Shown: in pieces, positions 42,791 to 51,445 of the stretch
How the letters are laid out: every line of letters starts with the position of its first letter
How positions within the stretch are numbered: the first letter of the stretch is position 1
NCBI GenBank assembly: GCA_944324395.1
Contig: CALUWC010000009.1
Location: 1 to 64,000, forward strand
From: Candidatus Gastranaerophilales bacterium
GTDB lineage: Bacteria; Cyanobacteriota; Vampirovibrionia; Gastranaerophilales; Gastranaerophilaceae
Length of the DNA: 64,000 nucleotides
Direction: 5' to 3'
Notes under the pieces: model-generated
What the model was told of the DNA's origin: nothing
What the model saw: only the letters and a program-made list of their open reading frames with translations
Databases searched by the model: none
Program-made: the position numbers and the translations under genes

Positions 42791-44164
42791 TTATTTAGCC
42801 TCAAGTGTAGTACCTTCTTTTGTATCTTTTACAACAATACCTGCACTATCAAAAGCAACACGAATTTTATCAGCAATATCCCAGTTCTTTTCTATTCTTG
42901 CCTGTTTTCTGAGTTCAAGAATTTCATTAATAGAACTGAACGTCTGTCCCAGAACCTCAGATGTTTTTTCAATTGCATTAGAAATTTCATCATCGGTTAA
43001 AGCAGCTTTTTCAAACGTAAATCCGAGAGCCGAACCGAGCTTATAAAGCAAGGTATAAGCATTTTTTTCACCTTTGTTAGCCTTTGTTGCTAAATCAAAA
43101 AGCACTGCCAGAGCCTTTGAAGTATTCAAATCATCATCCATAGCTTCTACAAAAGCTTTATATTCATCAGTTGCTTTAATATCGAGAGTTTCATTTAGCG
43201 GAGTTTGCTTTGCATTAGTCAAACGTTTTGCACCAGCCTGAGCTGCAGACAAAGCTTCATCAGAAAATTCCACAGGCATTCTGTAATGATTTGTCAAAAT
43301 AAATAATCTCAAAGTGTTGGCATCATAATTTTTTAGCATTTCGTCAATCGTTAAGAAGTTTCCAAGAGACTTAGACATTTTTTCTTTGTTGATGGTTACA
43401 AAACCGTTATGAAGCCAATAATTCACAAATTTGCAGCCGTTTGCACATTCTGACTGTGCAATTTCATTTTCATGATGCGGAAATATCAAATCTGCACCGC
43501 CGGCGTGTATATCAATTGTTTGTCCTAAATATTTTCTGCTCATAGCAGAGCATTCAATATGCCACCCGGGTCTGCCTACTCCCCATGGTGACTTATAGCC
43601 GAATTTTTCATCTTTTTTCCACAGTGCAAAATCCAGAGGATCTTCCTTATGTTCTCCAACTTCAATTCTTGCCCCGCTTTCCAATTGATCAATAGGCTGT
43701 TTAGAAAGATAACCGTACTTCGGAAATTTTTTCACTCTGAAATAAACATCCCCGTTTGCTTCATAGGCATATCCTTTTTCTATCAAAACCTTGACCATTG
43801 CAATCATCTCGCCCAGCGTTTTAGTTGCAAATGGTTCAATATCAGGTTTTAAAGTATTAAGAGCTTTCATTGAATTTGAAAACTGGTTATACCAGTACCG
43901 AGAAACTTCTTCCGGAGTTTTACCCTCTTTTTCTGCTTTTTTAAGAATCTTATCATCAACATCTGTAACATTACGGCAATACGTGACATTGTACCCCTTG
44001 AATTTTAAATACCTGTACAAAACATCCCAGGTAATATAACATCTTGCATGACCCAGATGAGCGTAATCATAAACTGTAGGTCCGCACACGTACATTTTTA
44101 CTTTATTTTCTTCAATTGGTTTAAATTCTTCAATAGTATTTGTGTAAGAGTTGAATAATCGCAT
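42791..44164 (-). CDS. cysS: Cysteinyl-tRNA synthetase
   Basis: 457 residues. Class I signatures: YVCGPTVYDYAHLGHAR with the zinc ligand Cys27 and HIGH-type HLGH (36-39), and KMSKS near residue 260. AHLGHARCY, GWHIECSAMS and GGADLIFPHHENEIAQSE are also typical. It charges tRNA-Cys. No T-box leader is visible in the 160-nt gap upstream. Confidence 0.97.
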   Translation of the reverse strand: MRLFNSYTNTIEEFKPIEENKVKMYVCGPTVYDYAHLGHARCYITWDVLYRYLKFKGYNVTYCRNVTDVDDKILKKAEKEGKTPEEVSRYWYNQFSNSMKALNTLKPDIEPFATKTLGEMIAMVKVLIEKGYAYEANGDVYFRVKKFPKYGYLSKQPIDQLESGARIEVGEHKEDPLDFALWKKDEKFGYKSPWGVGRPGWHIECSAMSRKYLGQTIDIHAGGADLIFPHHENEIAQSECANGCKFVNYWLHNGFVTINKEKMSKSLGNFLTIDEMLKNYDANTLRLFILTNHYRMPVEFSDEALSAAQAGAKRLTNAKQTPLNETLDIKATDEYKAFVEAMDDDLNTSKALAVLFDLATKANKGEKNAYTLLYKLGSALGFTFEKAALTDDEISNAIEKTSEVLGQTFSSINEILELRKQARIEKNWDIADKIRVAFDSAGIVVKDTKEGTTLEAK

Positions 44165-44276
44165 GTAAAAATCCCCTTTTTACCCATTTTATAACAAACA
44201 AATTGATAAATGTAAATAAATGTAAAAAATATATGTAATATATACACTTTATAGCAATTATAAATATTCAAAGTTG

Positions 44277-44306
44277 TTTATATACATGTGTCAATATATT
44301 TATAAT
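44277..44306 (+). promoter_or_regulatory. Promoter of the 44326 gene
   Basis: TTTATA (44277-44282), an 18-nt spacer and TATAAT (44301-44306). AAGGAG at 44311-44316 follows at once, so the leader is very short. Confidence 0.6.
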
Positions 44307-44325
44307 AGTAAAGGAGAAGTATATT

Positions 44326-44799
44326 ATGACAGATCAAATCAAGTATGTGCCAACAGTTATACGCTGGGAAGAAAATGGAAAAATTCAACAGCGAACTATG
44401 AAAATTGAAGAAGGATTTTCTTTTAATTTTGAACAATCCAAGAAAAAATACGATGCAAAAACATACAATTCACCGGGGAAAGCACCTATTTTATACTTGA
44501 AAAAAGAAGATGCATACAATATTTTGGGATTATCACACGCAAACGAAAACGGATACACCAATAAAAACGGTGAAAAAATCTATGTATTAGATCACAAAGA
44601 TATGGAAGCCGCAAGAAAAGCCGAGCAGTCAAATATGGTTGATAACCTGACTCATCAGCACGTAAGCTGGGCAGGTTACGGTGCCAGAGTAAAAGATGTT
44701 GCATTTACCACTAACGGAAATCTGAGTATTATACATAACGGCACCAATGCTCAAGGAAAACGAGAAGAATATCAGATTTCTATCTTCTATAAAAAATAA
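44326..44799 (+). CDS. Hypothetical protein
   Basis: 157 residues, not recognised. It starts MTDQIKYVPTVIRWEENGK and is a soluble charged protein with aromatic-rich strands in its second half (HQHVSWAGYGARVKDVAFTT). No signal peptide or catalytic motif. AAGGAG 9 nt before the ATG is strong, and an evident promoter lies just upstream, so it is probably a well-expressed single gene. It converges with the amidase gene with no gap between the stop codons. Confidence 0.7.
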   Translation: MTDQIKYVPTVIRWEENGKIQQRTMKIEEGFSFNFEQSKKKYDAKTYNSPGKAPILYLKKEDAYNILGLSHANENGYTNKNGEKIYVLDHKDMEAARKAEQSNMVDNLTHQHVSWAGYGARVKDVAFTTNGNLSIIHNGTNAQGKREEYQISIFYKK

Positions 44800-45477
44800 T
44801 TAAATTTGCAATATATCAAAAATTTTATGTACCGGCTGCACTAATTCTGTAACCGGTATTTTTTCGTCCATTTCAAGCGTAATTGTCGGAATGTTTCTTT
44901 CAACCCCGCAATAAGTACCGAAACTCCCCGGAGTCGGGTAACCTATACTCTTTTCCACAGGATATTTTATGATATCTGATATCTTCTGTGCAATATCTGC
45001 AGCAGGACCGTCGTAATTTACTATTTTATACGGTGTATGCAGCGTTAATACCAGCTTTAGAGAGTATTGAACAATGGTATCAATTAGAAACTGTGTTTCA
45101 ATCTCACTTGCCGGAGCTTTTCCGCCATAATACGGAGAACCTTTTGTAAAACCCTCTTTTATGCCGTCTGCCCAATTCTTAGTCGGGAAATTTCTGTTTA
45201 AATCAACACCGTTAGCGTTAGTGCGGATTTTTAAGTGCATACCGTCGGGATTAAGGCAGGGAATAAACAACGGCACCGCATTTCTCTCCCTCTTTGAAAT
45301 CATAGTTTTTGAGGAAAGAGATTTTTCCAGATAACTTTTTATCAAATATTCTCCCTGCGGCTCATCTCCATGTACAACACCAATTATCAATATATTGTTA
45401 TCTGAAGCCTCGCCTATAAGTTCTATTTTATTCCCGAGCTTTGTTTCTGCGGTTTTTAAAATCTCTGTCGAAATCAT
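44800..45477 (-). CDS. M14-type zinc carboxypeptidase/amidase, MpaA-like
   Basis: 225 residues. Zinc ligands in VVHGDEPQGE (His36, Glu39) and LTLHTP (His147) and the catalytic Glu202 in TITLEMDE are all present, together with CLNPDGM and NANGVDLNRNFPTKNW. This is the MpaA pattern, a gamma-D-glutamyl-meso-diaminopimelate amidase that trims released muropeptides. No signal peptide, so it is cytoplasmic, in line with peptidoglycan recycling. It fits with the nagZ at 55490. Deacylases of the AstE/AspA family share parts of this pattern and are the alternative. Confidence 0.75.
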   Translation of the reverse strand: MISTEILKTAETKLGNKIELIGEASDNNILIIGVVHGDEPQGEYLIKSYLEKSLSSKTMISKRERNAVPLFIPCLNPDGMHLKIRTNANGVDLNRNFPTKNWADGIKEGFTKGSPYYGGKAPASEIETQFLIDTIVQYSLKLVLTLHTPYKIVNYDGPAADIAQKISDIIKYPVEKSIGYPTPGSFGTYCGVERNIPTITLEMDEKIPVTELVQPVHKIFDILQI

Positions 45478-45546
45478 AATACAATTTTATATATTTATAA
45501 AATTATAGTCAAAAGTATTACAGGAACATAAAATTAAATAAATATT

Positions 45547-45879
45547 CTATTGCCAGTATGGTTTAAAATTTCTGATTTCTTCCATTAAATTTTCATAATT
45601 ACCATTGAAAGTCAATGCTCTGTCATCTATATACAAAACCGCAGGAATTTTTTTATTAGTCACAGATTTAATATATTTAGAAATTTTATATTTATTTAAC
45701 CATTCTTCAACAAATGAAACATTCCTAACCGTAAAAATATGTATATTATATATTTCAGAAAGCTGCATCAAAAACTCGGGACAGCCTGTTTTTATTTCGG
45801 CAATATTTTCTTCACCTGCCCAGCCTTTATAATTATTTAAAACACCATCAAAATCTATACAAATATCTTTTTTCTTCAT
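45547..45879 (-). CDS. Small HAD-like protein
   Basis: About 110 residues from ATG 45879, or 119 from ATG 45906; neither has a Shine-Dalgarno. CIDFDGVLNNY is a DxD motif of the HAD superfamily, followed by the IHIFTVRN second-motif region and a late VLYIDDRA motif, so the core of a small phosphatase-like fold is present without a cap. The role is unknown. Its promoter is shared at the -35 with the divergent XRE tandem pair. Confidence 0.75.
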   Translation of the reverse strand: MKKKDICIDFDGVLNNYKGWAGEENIAEIKTGCPEFLMQLSEIYNIHIFTVRNVSFVEEWLNKYKISKYIKSVTNKKIPAVLYIDDRALTFNGNYENLMEEIRNFKPYWQ

Positions 45880-45917
45880 GTTACTAAATATTACTTTTAT
45901 TCTCATACATTAGAATA

Positions 45918-45946
45918 ATAATATAGCCTATAGGAATTTTTGTCAA
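45918..45946 (-). promoter_or_regulatory. Minus-strand promoter for the HAD-like gene
   Basis: On the minus strand TTGACA (45946-45941), a 17-nt spacer and TATTAT (45923-45918). The -35 overlaps the -35 of the divergent XRE promoter almost completely. Confidence 0.7.
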
Positions 45947-45969
45947 CTTGTATGAGAAATATATATACT
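45940..45969 (+). promoter_or_regulatory. Plus-strand promoter for the tandem XRE genes
   Basis: TTGTCA (45940-45945), an 18-nt spacer and TATACT (45964-45969). The first ATG is 6 nt after the -10, so the message is likely leaderless. Confidence 0.65.
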
Positions 45970-45975
45970 TAAATT

Positions 45976-46185
45976 ATGTACATAGTTAACTTATATAACA
46001 TTCGTTGGAGAAAAAAATATACCCAAGAAGAAATTATGGCTGCAACGGGATTAAGCAGAAATACCGTTAATAGATTATTTAAGTGCCAATATTATGACTT
46101 CAAACTTAGTACATTAGAAACTATTGCAAAATTTTTTAATTGTAAAATCAATGATATCCTAATTGAAGTGGAAAATGATAAATAA
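45976..46185 (+). CDS. XRE-family transcriptional regulator (copy 1)
   Basis: 69 residues, one helix-turn-helix domain: YTQEEIMAATGLSRNTVNRLF holds the recognition helix, and LSTLETIAKFFNCKINDILIE is the closing helix pair of the Cro/CI fold. It is about 71% identical to the next gene by my own count. Copy 1 starts at the leaderless promoter and lacks a Shine-Dalgarno. The palindrome TATGTACATA overlaps its start codon. Confidence 0.85.
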   Translation: MYIVNLYNIRWRKKYTQEEIMAATGLSRNTVNRLFKCQYYDFKLSTLETIAKFFNCKINDILIEVENDK

Positions 46186-46190
46186 AAATT

Positions 46191-46400
46191 ATGTATATAG
46201 TGAATTTATATAACATTAGATGGAAGAAAAAATATACCCAAGAGGAAATCGCAGAATCAACAGGATTAAGTAAAAAAACTATCAATCAGTTATTCAGTGG
46301 AAAATATTACAACTACGAACTCAATACATTGGAAACTATCGCAAAATTTTTTAATTGTAAGATTCACGATATCCTAATTGAAGTGGATGATAAAAACTAA
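46191..46400 (+). CDS. XRE-family transcriptional regulator (copy 2)
   Basis: 69 residues, a tandem paralogue of the previous gene. The most changed positions lie in and after the recognition helix (SRNTVNRLFKCQYYDF against SKKTINQLFSGKYYNY), so the two may bind different sites or form heterodimers. No clear Shine-Dalgarno precedes it; the 5-nt gap suggests translation coupled to copy 1. Confidence 0.85.
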   Translation: MYIVNLYNIRWKKKYTQEEIAESTGLSKKTINQLFSGKYYNYELNTLETIAKFFNCKIHDILIEVDDKN

Positions 46401-46428
46401 AACGTGTGACAATATCACATTTTATAAT

Positions 46429-46806
46429 TTATTTAACTACTATATACCCTTCAGAATCTTTTATTAACGGAATTGTAAATTTTTCACCGTTTTTAAGAGT
46501 AATTGCTATAAAACACTTGCCAATTTGACTGCAACTGCCATCACCTGTAAAAGTCCAATCACCATAATATTTTGTTTTTAGAACACTGCCGCTTGTTGTA
46601 GTATCAGGCATTCCGAGTGCAAAATATTTAGCAAGTCCTTCAGAATTATAACCGTACTCTTTGCCTCTGTCCATAGCACTATTGAACTGGGCAACTTCTG
46701 ATGCGGTTTGAACAGCCTTTCTTTTCGCATAACTGTCAGATGCATTTGCAGTCAATGAAATTGATAGCAAAACAAATAATAGTAAAATAATCTTAAATTT
46801 ATTCAA
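46429..46806 (-). CDS. Small exported protein of unknown function
   Basis: 125 residues with a clean signal peptide (MNKFKIILLLFVLLSISLTANA, cleaved about residue 22). The mature part has a GDWTFTGDGSCSQIGKCFIAI segment with two cysteines 6 apart, which could form a disulfide. Part of the layout recalls type IV pilin minor components (KTKYYGDWTF...), but it lacks a pilin prepilin motif. It follows gyrA by 15 nt on the same strand. Confidence 0.7.
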   Translation of the reverse strand: MNKFKIILLLFVLLSISLTANASDSYAKRKAVQTASEVAQFNSAMDRGKEYGYNSEGLAKYFALGMPDTTTSGSVLKTKYYGDWTFTGDGSCSQIGKCFIAITLKNGEKFTIPLIKDSEGYIVVK

Positions 46807-46821
46807 AATATTCTCCTTTAA

Positions 46822-49389
46822 TTATGCAGGATTGTTATCTTGAGAACTGTCAAGCAGACTTGTCTGTTGTGCATTTTCAGTCTGAACGGTTTCTGCACTG
46901 TCTGAAGATGTTTTAATAGTTACATCATCCTCATCAGGGTTAACAATCTTGTTAACAGAACATACAGTATCGCCGTCAACAAGGTTTTGGGCCCTCACAC
47001 CTGTTGCTGGACGTCCCTGACAAGAAATAGAACCTGCATTCAACCTAGTTACAACACCGTTTGCAGTAACCATCATAATATCATCAGAATCTCTTACGAT
47101 TGTTAATGCTACAAGTCTTGATGCACTTGATTTAAATTTAGTTGCAATAAGACCGATACCGCCTCTGTTTTGAGTTCTAAATTCAGATAATTTTGTACGC
47201 TTGCCAAATCCGTCAGAAGTTACAACAAGCAAATCCGCATCATAGTCCTGCGGAACAATATCGCAACCAACAATTTCATCGCCCGTACGTAATTTCATAG
47301 AAATTACACCTCTTGCACTTCTGCCCAGCGGTCTTAAATCCTGAATAGGGAATCTTATCGCCATACCGCATGATGTTCCGATGATAATTTCATCTTTTGC
47401 GGTTGCAAGTTTTACCCAGCAAAGGCTGTCACCTTCATCAAGTCCGATTGCAATAATACCGTTTCTTCTGATATTAGAGAAGTTATCCAGTTCAATACGC
47501 TTGATATAACCTTTTTTAGTAAGCATTATCAAGTTCAAATCTTTAGAGAAACTGCTTACAGGTACAACTGCCGTAATCTGTTCATCCTGATCAATAGGAA
47601 GAACATTGACTATAGGAAGACCTTTAGCCTGACGTCCGCCTTCAGGGAAATCATAAACATTCAAGCTGTATACAGTACCTTTTGAAGAGAAGAACAATAC
47701 TTTATCGTGCATCATCGCAGTAAAGAAATGCTGAATATCATCATCATCTTTAGTTTTCATGCCTGATTTACCGCGGGTTGCACGATTTTGTCTTTCAAAA
47801 GTATCAAGAGAAATACGTTTTAAATACCCTTGGTGAGTAATAAATACAGCCATAGGAGTATTTGGAGTTAAATCCTCAATAGTAACTTCACCCTGCTCAG
47901 GAAGAATTTGAGTTTTTCTGTCATCACCGTATTTTTCTTTATCTTCCAGAAGTTCAGCTTTTATGATGTCGAGAATTTTTTGACGGCTGGCAAGGATTGA
48001 TTCGTATTCTTCAATTTTTTTCAGCAATTCATCATATTCAGCCTTAACTTTATCCTGCTCCAAACCTGTCAAACGTCTTAATTGCATTTCAAGAATTGCA
48101 TTAGCCTGATCAACATCAAGACCAAATCTGCTCATCAAGCCGTCACGTGCATCATCAGTGGTTTTAGAATTTTTGATAAGCTCAATAACTTCATCAATAG
48201 AACCCAGTGCAATAATTAAACCGGCTAAAATATGAGCTCTGATTTTAGCTTTTTTCAGGAAGAATATAGTTCTTCTTGTAACAATTTCAATTCTGTGTTC
48301 AACAAATTCATTCAATACTTCGTATAAATTCATCAAGCGAGGCTGTTTACCGCACAATGCAACCATATTAACACCAAATGTCGTTGCAAGCTGTGTATAT
48401 TTGAATAAATTATTCTTAACAACATCAGGTTTTGCATCACGCTTCAACTCGATAACAATTCTCATACCTTCTCTGTCGGATTCATCACGAATATCAGAAA
48501 TACCATTGATTCTTTGATCCTTAACCAGTTCGGCAATTTTTTCAATCAACTGTGCTTTGTTAACCTGATACGGGATTTCTGTTACGACAATTGCAGTTCT
48601 TGCCTGTCTTCCGCCGCCGCCTGCAATTTCCTCAAAACCCGCAACGGCAGACATTTTAATAGAACCTCTGCCTGTTTCGTAAGCCTGTTTAATATCATTA
48701 AGCCCGATAATAGTTGCCGCAGTCGGGAAATCAGGACCTTTGATATATTCCATAAGTTCAGATACAGTAATCTGCGGATTATCAATCAATGCAATAGTAC
48801 CGTCAACAACTTCACAAAGGTTATGAGGAGGAATATTTGTAGCCATACCTACAGCAATACCTGATACGCCGTTTAATAATAACATAGGAAGTCTTACAGG
48901 AAGAACTGAAGGTTCTTGTAATGAACCGTCAAAGTTCGGCTCAAATTCTACAGTTTCACAATCAATATCAGCAAGCATTGACTGGGTGATTTTATGCATT
49001 CTGGCTTCTGTATAACGCATTGCGGCAGCCCCGTCGCCATCAACAGAACCAAAGTTTCCATGCCCGTCAACCATTAAATATCTGGTAGAAAAGTCCTGAG
49101 CCATACGAACAAGTGCTTCATACACAGAACTGTCACCATGCGGGTGATATTTACCTAAAACTTCACCGACAATTCTTGCACATTTTTTAAACGGCTTGTC
49201 AGGATACATACCCAATTCATTCATTGCGTATAAAATACGTCTGTGAACCGGTTTTAAACCATCTCTGACATCAGGAAGTGCTCGTCCGACAATTACACTC
49301 ATTGCATAATCAATATATGAACGTTTCATTTCCTCTCTTATATTAACGGGAACAATATTTCCATGATTAAACATATTCTGCTGAGTCAA
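46822..49389 (-). CDS. gyrA: DNA gyrase subunit A
   Basis: 855 residues from the TTG at 49389, chosen because GGAGG lies 8 nt upstream. It is a type IIA topoisomerase that adds negative supercoils with GyrB. Catalytic Tyr126 lies in [10 protein letters not shown]. The QRDR reads GDSSVYE, so the quinolone positions are the wild-type-like Ser87 and Glu91. The GyrA box, normally QRRGGKG, is QNRATRG here (in [14 protein letters not shown]), a form I recall from cyanobacterial GyrA. The C-terminus has the beta-pinwheel and a long Asp/Ser/Gln-rich tail. Confidence 0.96.
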   Translation of the reverse strand: MTQQNMFNHGNIVPVNIREEMKRSYIDYAMSVIVGRALPDVRDGLKPVHRRILYAMNELGMYPDKPFKKCARIVGEVLGKYHPHGDSSVYEALVRMAQDFSTRYLMVDGHGNFGSVDGDGAAAMRYTEARMHKITQSMLADIDCETVEFEPNFDGSLQEPSVLPVRLPMLLLNGVSGIAVGMATNIPPHNLCEVVDGTIALIDNPQITVSELMEYIKGPDFPTAATIIGLNDIKQAYETGRGSIKMSAVAGFEEIAGGGGRQARTAIVVTEIPYQVNKAQLIEKIAELVKDQRINGISDIRDESDREGMRIVIELKRDAKPDVVKNNLFKYTQLATTFGVNMVALCGKQPRLMNLYEVLNEFVEHRIEIVTRRTIFFLKKAKIRAHILAGLIIALGSIDEVIELIKNSKTTDDARDGLMSRFGLDVDQANAILEMQLRRLTGLEQDKVKAEYDELLKKIEEYESILASRQKILDIIKAELLEDKEKYGDDRKTQILPEQGEVTIEDLTPNTPMAVFITHQGYLKRISLDTFERQNRATRGKSGMKTKDDDDIQHFFTAMMHDKVLFFSSKGTVYSLNVYDFPEGGRQAKGLPIVNVLPIDQDEQITAVVPVSSFSKDLNLIMLTKKGYIKRIELDNFSNIRRNGIIAIGLDEGDSLCWVKLATAKDEIIIGTSCGMAIRFPIQDLRPLGRSARGVISMKLRTGDEIVGCDIVPQDYDADLLVVTSDGFGKRTKLSEFRTQNRGGIGLIATKFKSSASRLVALTIVRDSDDIMMVTANGVVTRLNAGSISCQGRPATGVRAQNLVDGDTVCSVNKIVNPDEDDVTIKTSSDSAETVQTENAQQTSLLDSSQDNNPA

Positions 49390-49422
49390 TACTCTATCCT
49401 CCAGTCTGTACTCCTTAATAAT

Positions 49423-49431
49423 AATATAGCA
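49423..49431 (-). promoter_or_regulatory. gyrA promoter -10 (minus strand)
   Basis: Read on the minus strand, TGC-TATATT (49431-49423), within TTTGTGCTATATT, an extended -10 like those at 21366 and 53685. Predicted leader of about 27 nt holding AAGGAG and GGAGG. Confidence 0.55.
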
Positions 49432-49566
49432 CAAACATAAAGTTTATGACTACATCTTAACATGGGGTAAATATTTTGTTACCATATATAGACTATAACA
49501 AATTTTCAATACATATAAAATCTGTTATGAGCTTGTTATAAGAAATAGGCTTTTTATAAGAGATTT

Positions 49567-51423
49567 CTACATAATCCATTTTACATTTTCTTTTTTTACA
49601 ACGGCAGGATTACCGGCAACAAGAGTATTTGGCGGAACATCTTTTGTAACAACTGAGCCTGCTGCTACTATTGCACCACTGCCTATTGTAACCCCTTTTA
49701 ATATTGTCACACCCTGACAAATCCATACTCTATCGCCTATGACAACAGGTTTACTGGGGTTCAAACATTTACCGTCGCTATTTATTATTGAATGGAAATC
49801 CGAGTCCGCAATATAACAGTTAAATGAGATTGCCACATTTCTGCCGATTGTTATACTGTTTTCACAATGAATAATTGTTCCCTGATTTACATAACCCGAA
49901 CCTAAAGTTACAGTAGCATTTTTTCTCAACCTTATCTGCGTATCCGGATATAACCTGAATTCACCTTCTACCTTTAAATTTGCATTCTCATCTAAAGCCA
50001 CAATACATTCAGCATTAGAACCGGGAACTAACTTTTGATTTAACACCAGTTTGCCGTTTCCTGTAATCCTTCCCGTATTTGATTTATCTCGAATAATGGT
50101 ATTTCCGTATTTGACAATATTTGCAGTATATCTTTCACCGTTATTGTTCGGTGATACACTAACACATGCCGGTATCTCTTCAAAACTTTTTGTAATAAAT
50201 TCTGCATCAGAAGCACATAAATAACTCCCGTTTTCAGAAATAATAATTCCTTCCGGCTTTGCCTTTTTCATCAATCTAATTGCAAGTTCTTTCATTTTCG
50301 GAGTTAACGGCTTAAACAAATCGCTTGAAATAGTTATTCTTTTGCAGCCCACAGATTTTGCTATTTCAAAAAAGCCGTCAATATCTGCCTCATTATCATT
50401 TATACCCTCGAGGAAAATATATTTTAGAATAAAATTAACATCTCTATACGGATATTTTTTCATATTTTCCACAACTCTGTCAAAGGCATCAACCTGTTTT
50501 ACTTTTTTATAAGTTTCTCGTGTACCCGCATCTAAAGAAGTTTGAACTTTTATGACCCTGCCTGTTTTTAAAAACTCAGCAAATTTTTCTCTATAAATAG
50601 AACCGTTGGTAATAAATGAAACTTTCCATTTTGTTTTTAACAAAATATCAAAAATTTTATCACAGTCTTTATTTGCACAAAATTCGCCGTTAGAAAGGTT
50701 TATATTGAAATCAGAAGTATCTAATTCCGGCATTTCCGATAATTGTTTAATAATTTCATAGGTTGTATAACCGTCCTTATCGTCTTTTAAGTGTTGTAAT
50801 TGACTTTCTGCAAAACAATAGATACATTTGAAATTACAAACATCGCCGGGTTGATTAGTTCCAAAACTCACAGTATCTAATTTTACTTTTTTGGGCCAAA
50901 ATCCTGGTTTTAAATGAGGACATTTAGAACAATCATTTTCTTCACCTTTTCTAATCTTTTCAATAAGCTCTGTTGAATACCTTGTCCAGTGGTCAATCCT
51001 TTCTTTTATTGTTCCTGATGTCGGAATAATCGGATATTGCTTAACAATACAACAAGGTGAAAAATTGTGTTTTCTATAACTGATAAAATGTCCGAGATAT
51101 TTGCAGCCAAGTCTGTATTCTAAATCAGCTTCAAAGAAGTGAATTCTTTCCGGAGGCATTTTTGATAACAAAATTTTAGCCGTATTTGTTGCAACTCTAT
51201 AGGTTACCCATACATCAGCATCCGGATATCTTTTTAATGCTTCATCAATTGAAACAACATCATATTTGTCCAACAGTTTTTTATTATCATATTTATACAG
51301 CTCTTTATCCTTATCTGCAAACAGAACAGGCTCGCCGGTCATAGACGTGTATTCATCAATTTTCTTTGCTATATTCTTTGTAATTCCGTAATAAATAACC
51401 GGTTTATTATTTTCTTGTTCCAT
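49567..51423 (-). CDS. Radical-SAM protein fused to a hexapeptide-repeat acyltransferase
   Basis: 618 residues. Residues about 1-80 look like a small Rossmann-type domain (VIYYGITKNIAKK, then EALKRYPDADVWVTY), recalling sugar-acyltransferase N-terminal domains. Residues about 105-175 hold scattered cysteines (CKYL, CC, DCSKCPHL). A radical-SAM core follows with C196-x3-C200-x2-C203 (GDVCNFKCIYCFAE), NLSNGEFCANKDCDK and later KITISSDLF-like strands. The last 110 residues are a left-handed beta-helix O-acyltransferase: TIGRNVAISFNCYIADSDFH with the catalytic His, then VVIGDRVWICQGVTILKGV and VTKDVPPNTLVAGNPA. The ATG at 51423 has GAGAGG 6 nt upstream. It follows a CapA-like gene by 22 nt on the same strand. 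Confidence 0.85.
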   Translation of the reverse strand: MEQENNKPVIYYGITKNIAKKIDEYTSMTGEPVLFADKDKELYKYDNKKLLDKYDVVSIDEALKRYPDADVWVTYRVATNTAKILLSKMPPERIHFFEADLEYRLGCKYLGHFISYRKHNFSPCCIVKQYPIIPTSGTIKERIDHWTRYSTELIEKIRKGEENDCSKCPHLKPGFWPKKVKLDTVSFGTNQPGDVCNFKCIYCFAESQLQHLKDDKDGYTTYEIIKQLSEMPELDTSDFNINLSNGEFCANKDCDKIFDILLKTKWKVSFITNGSIYREKFAEFLKTGRVIKVQTSLDAGTRETYKKVKQVDAFDRVVENMKKYPYRDVNFILKYIFLEGINDNEADIDGFFEIAKSVGCKRITISSDLFKPLTPKMKELAIRLMKKAKPEGIIISENGSYLCASDAEFITKSFEEIPACVSVSPNNNGERYTANIVKYGNTIIRDKSNTGRITGNGKLVLNQKLVPGSNAECIVALDENANLKVEGEFRLYPDTQIRLRKNATVTLGSGYVNQGTIIHCENSITIGRNVAISFNCYIADSDFHSIINSDGKCLNPSKPVVIGDRVWICQGVTILKGVTIGSGAIVAAGSVVTKDVPPNTLVAGNPAVVKKENVKWIM

Positions 51424-51445
51424 TATATGCCTCTCTGTTATTAAA

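Larger units (their letters stand above)
45976..46400 (+). repeat. Tandem duplication of a 69-codon XRE gene
   Basis: Two direct copies in the same frame sense, 45976-46185 and 46191-46400, separated by 5 nt, matching over their whole length at the protein level (about 49 of 69 residues identical). Confidence 0.85.

Noticed and set aside
44165-44325. A T-box leader for cysS in the divergent gap
   Set aside because: No T-box sequence or long structured leader is visible, only AT-rich promoter sequence.
46429-46806. A type IV pilin call for the small exported protein
   Set aside because: It lacks the prepilin G-F-T-L-I-E-type motif and has an ordinary signal peptide.
48514-48864. 116-codon plus-strand frame inside gyrA
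   Set aside because: Antisense to a conserved part of GyrA and rich in Asn/Cys/Ser from codon complementarity.
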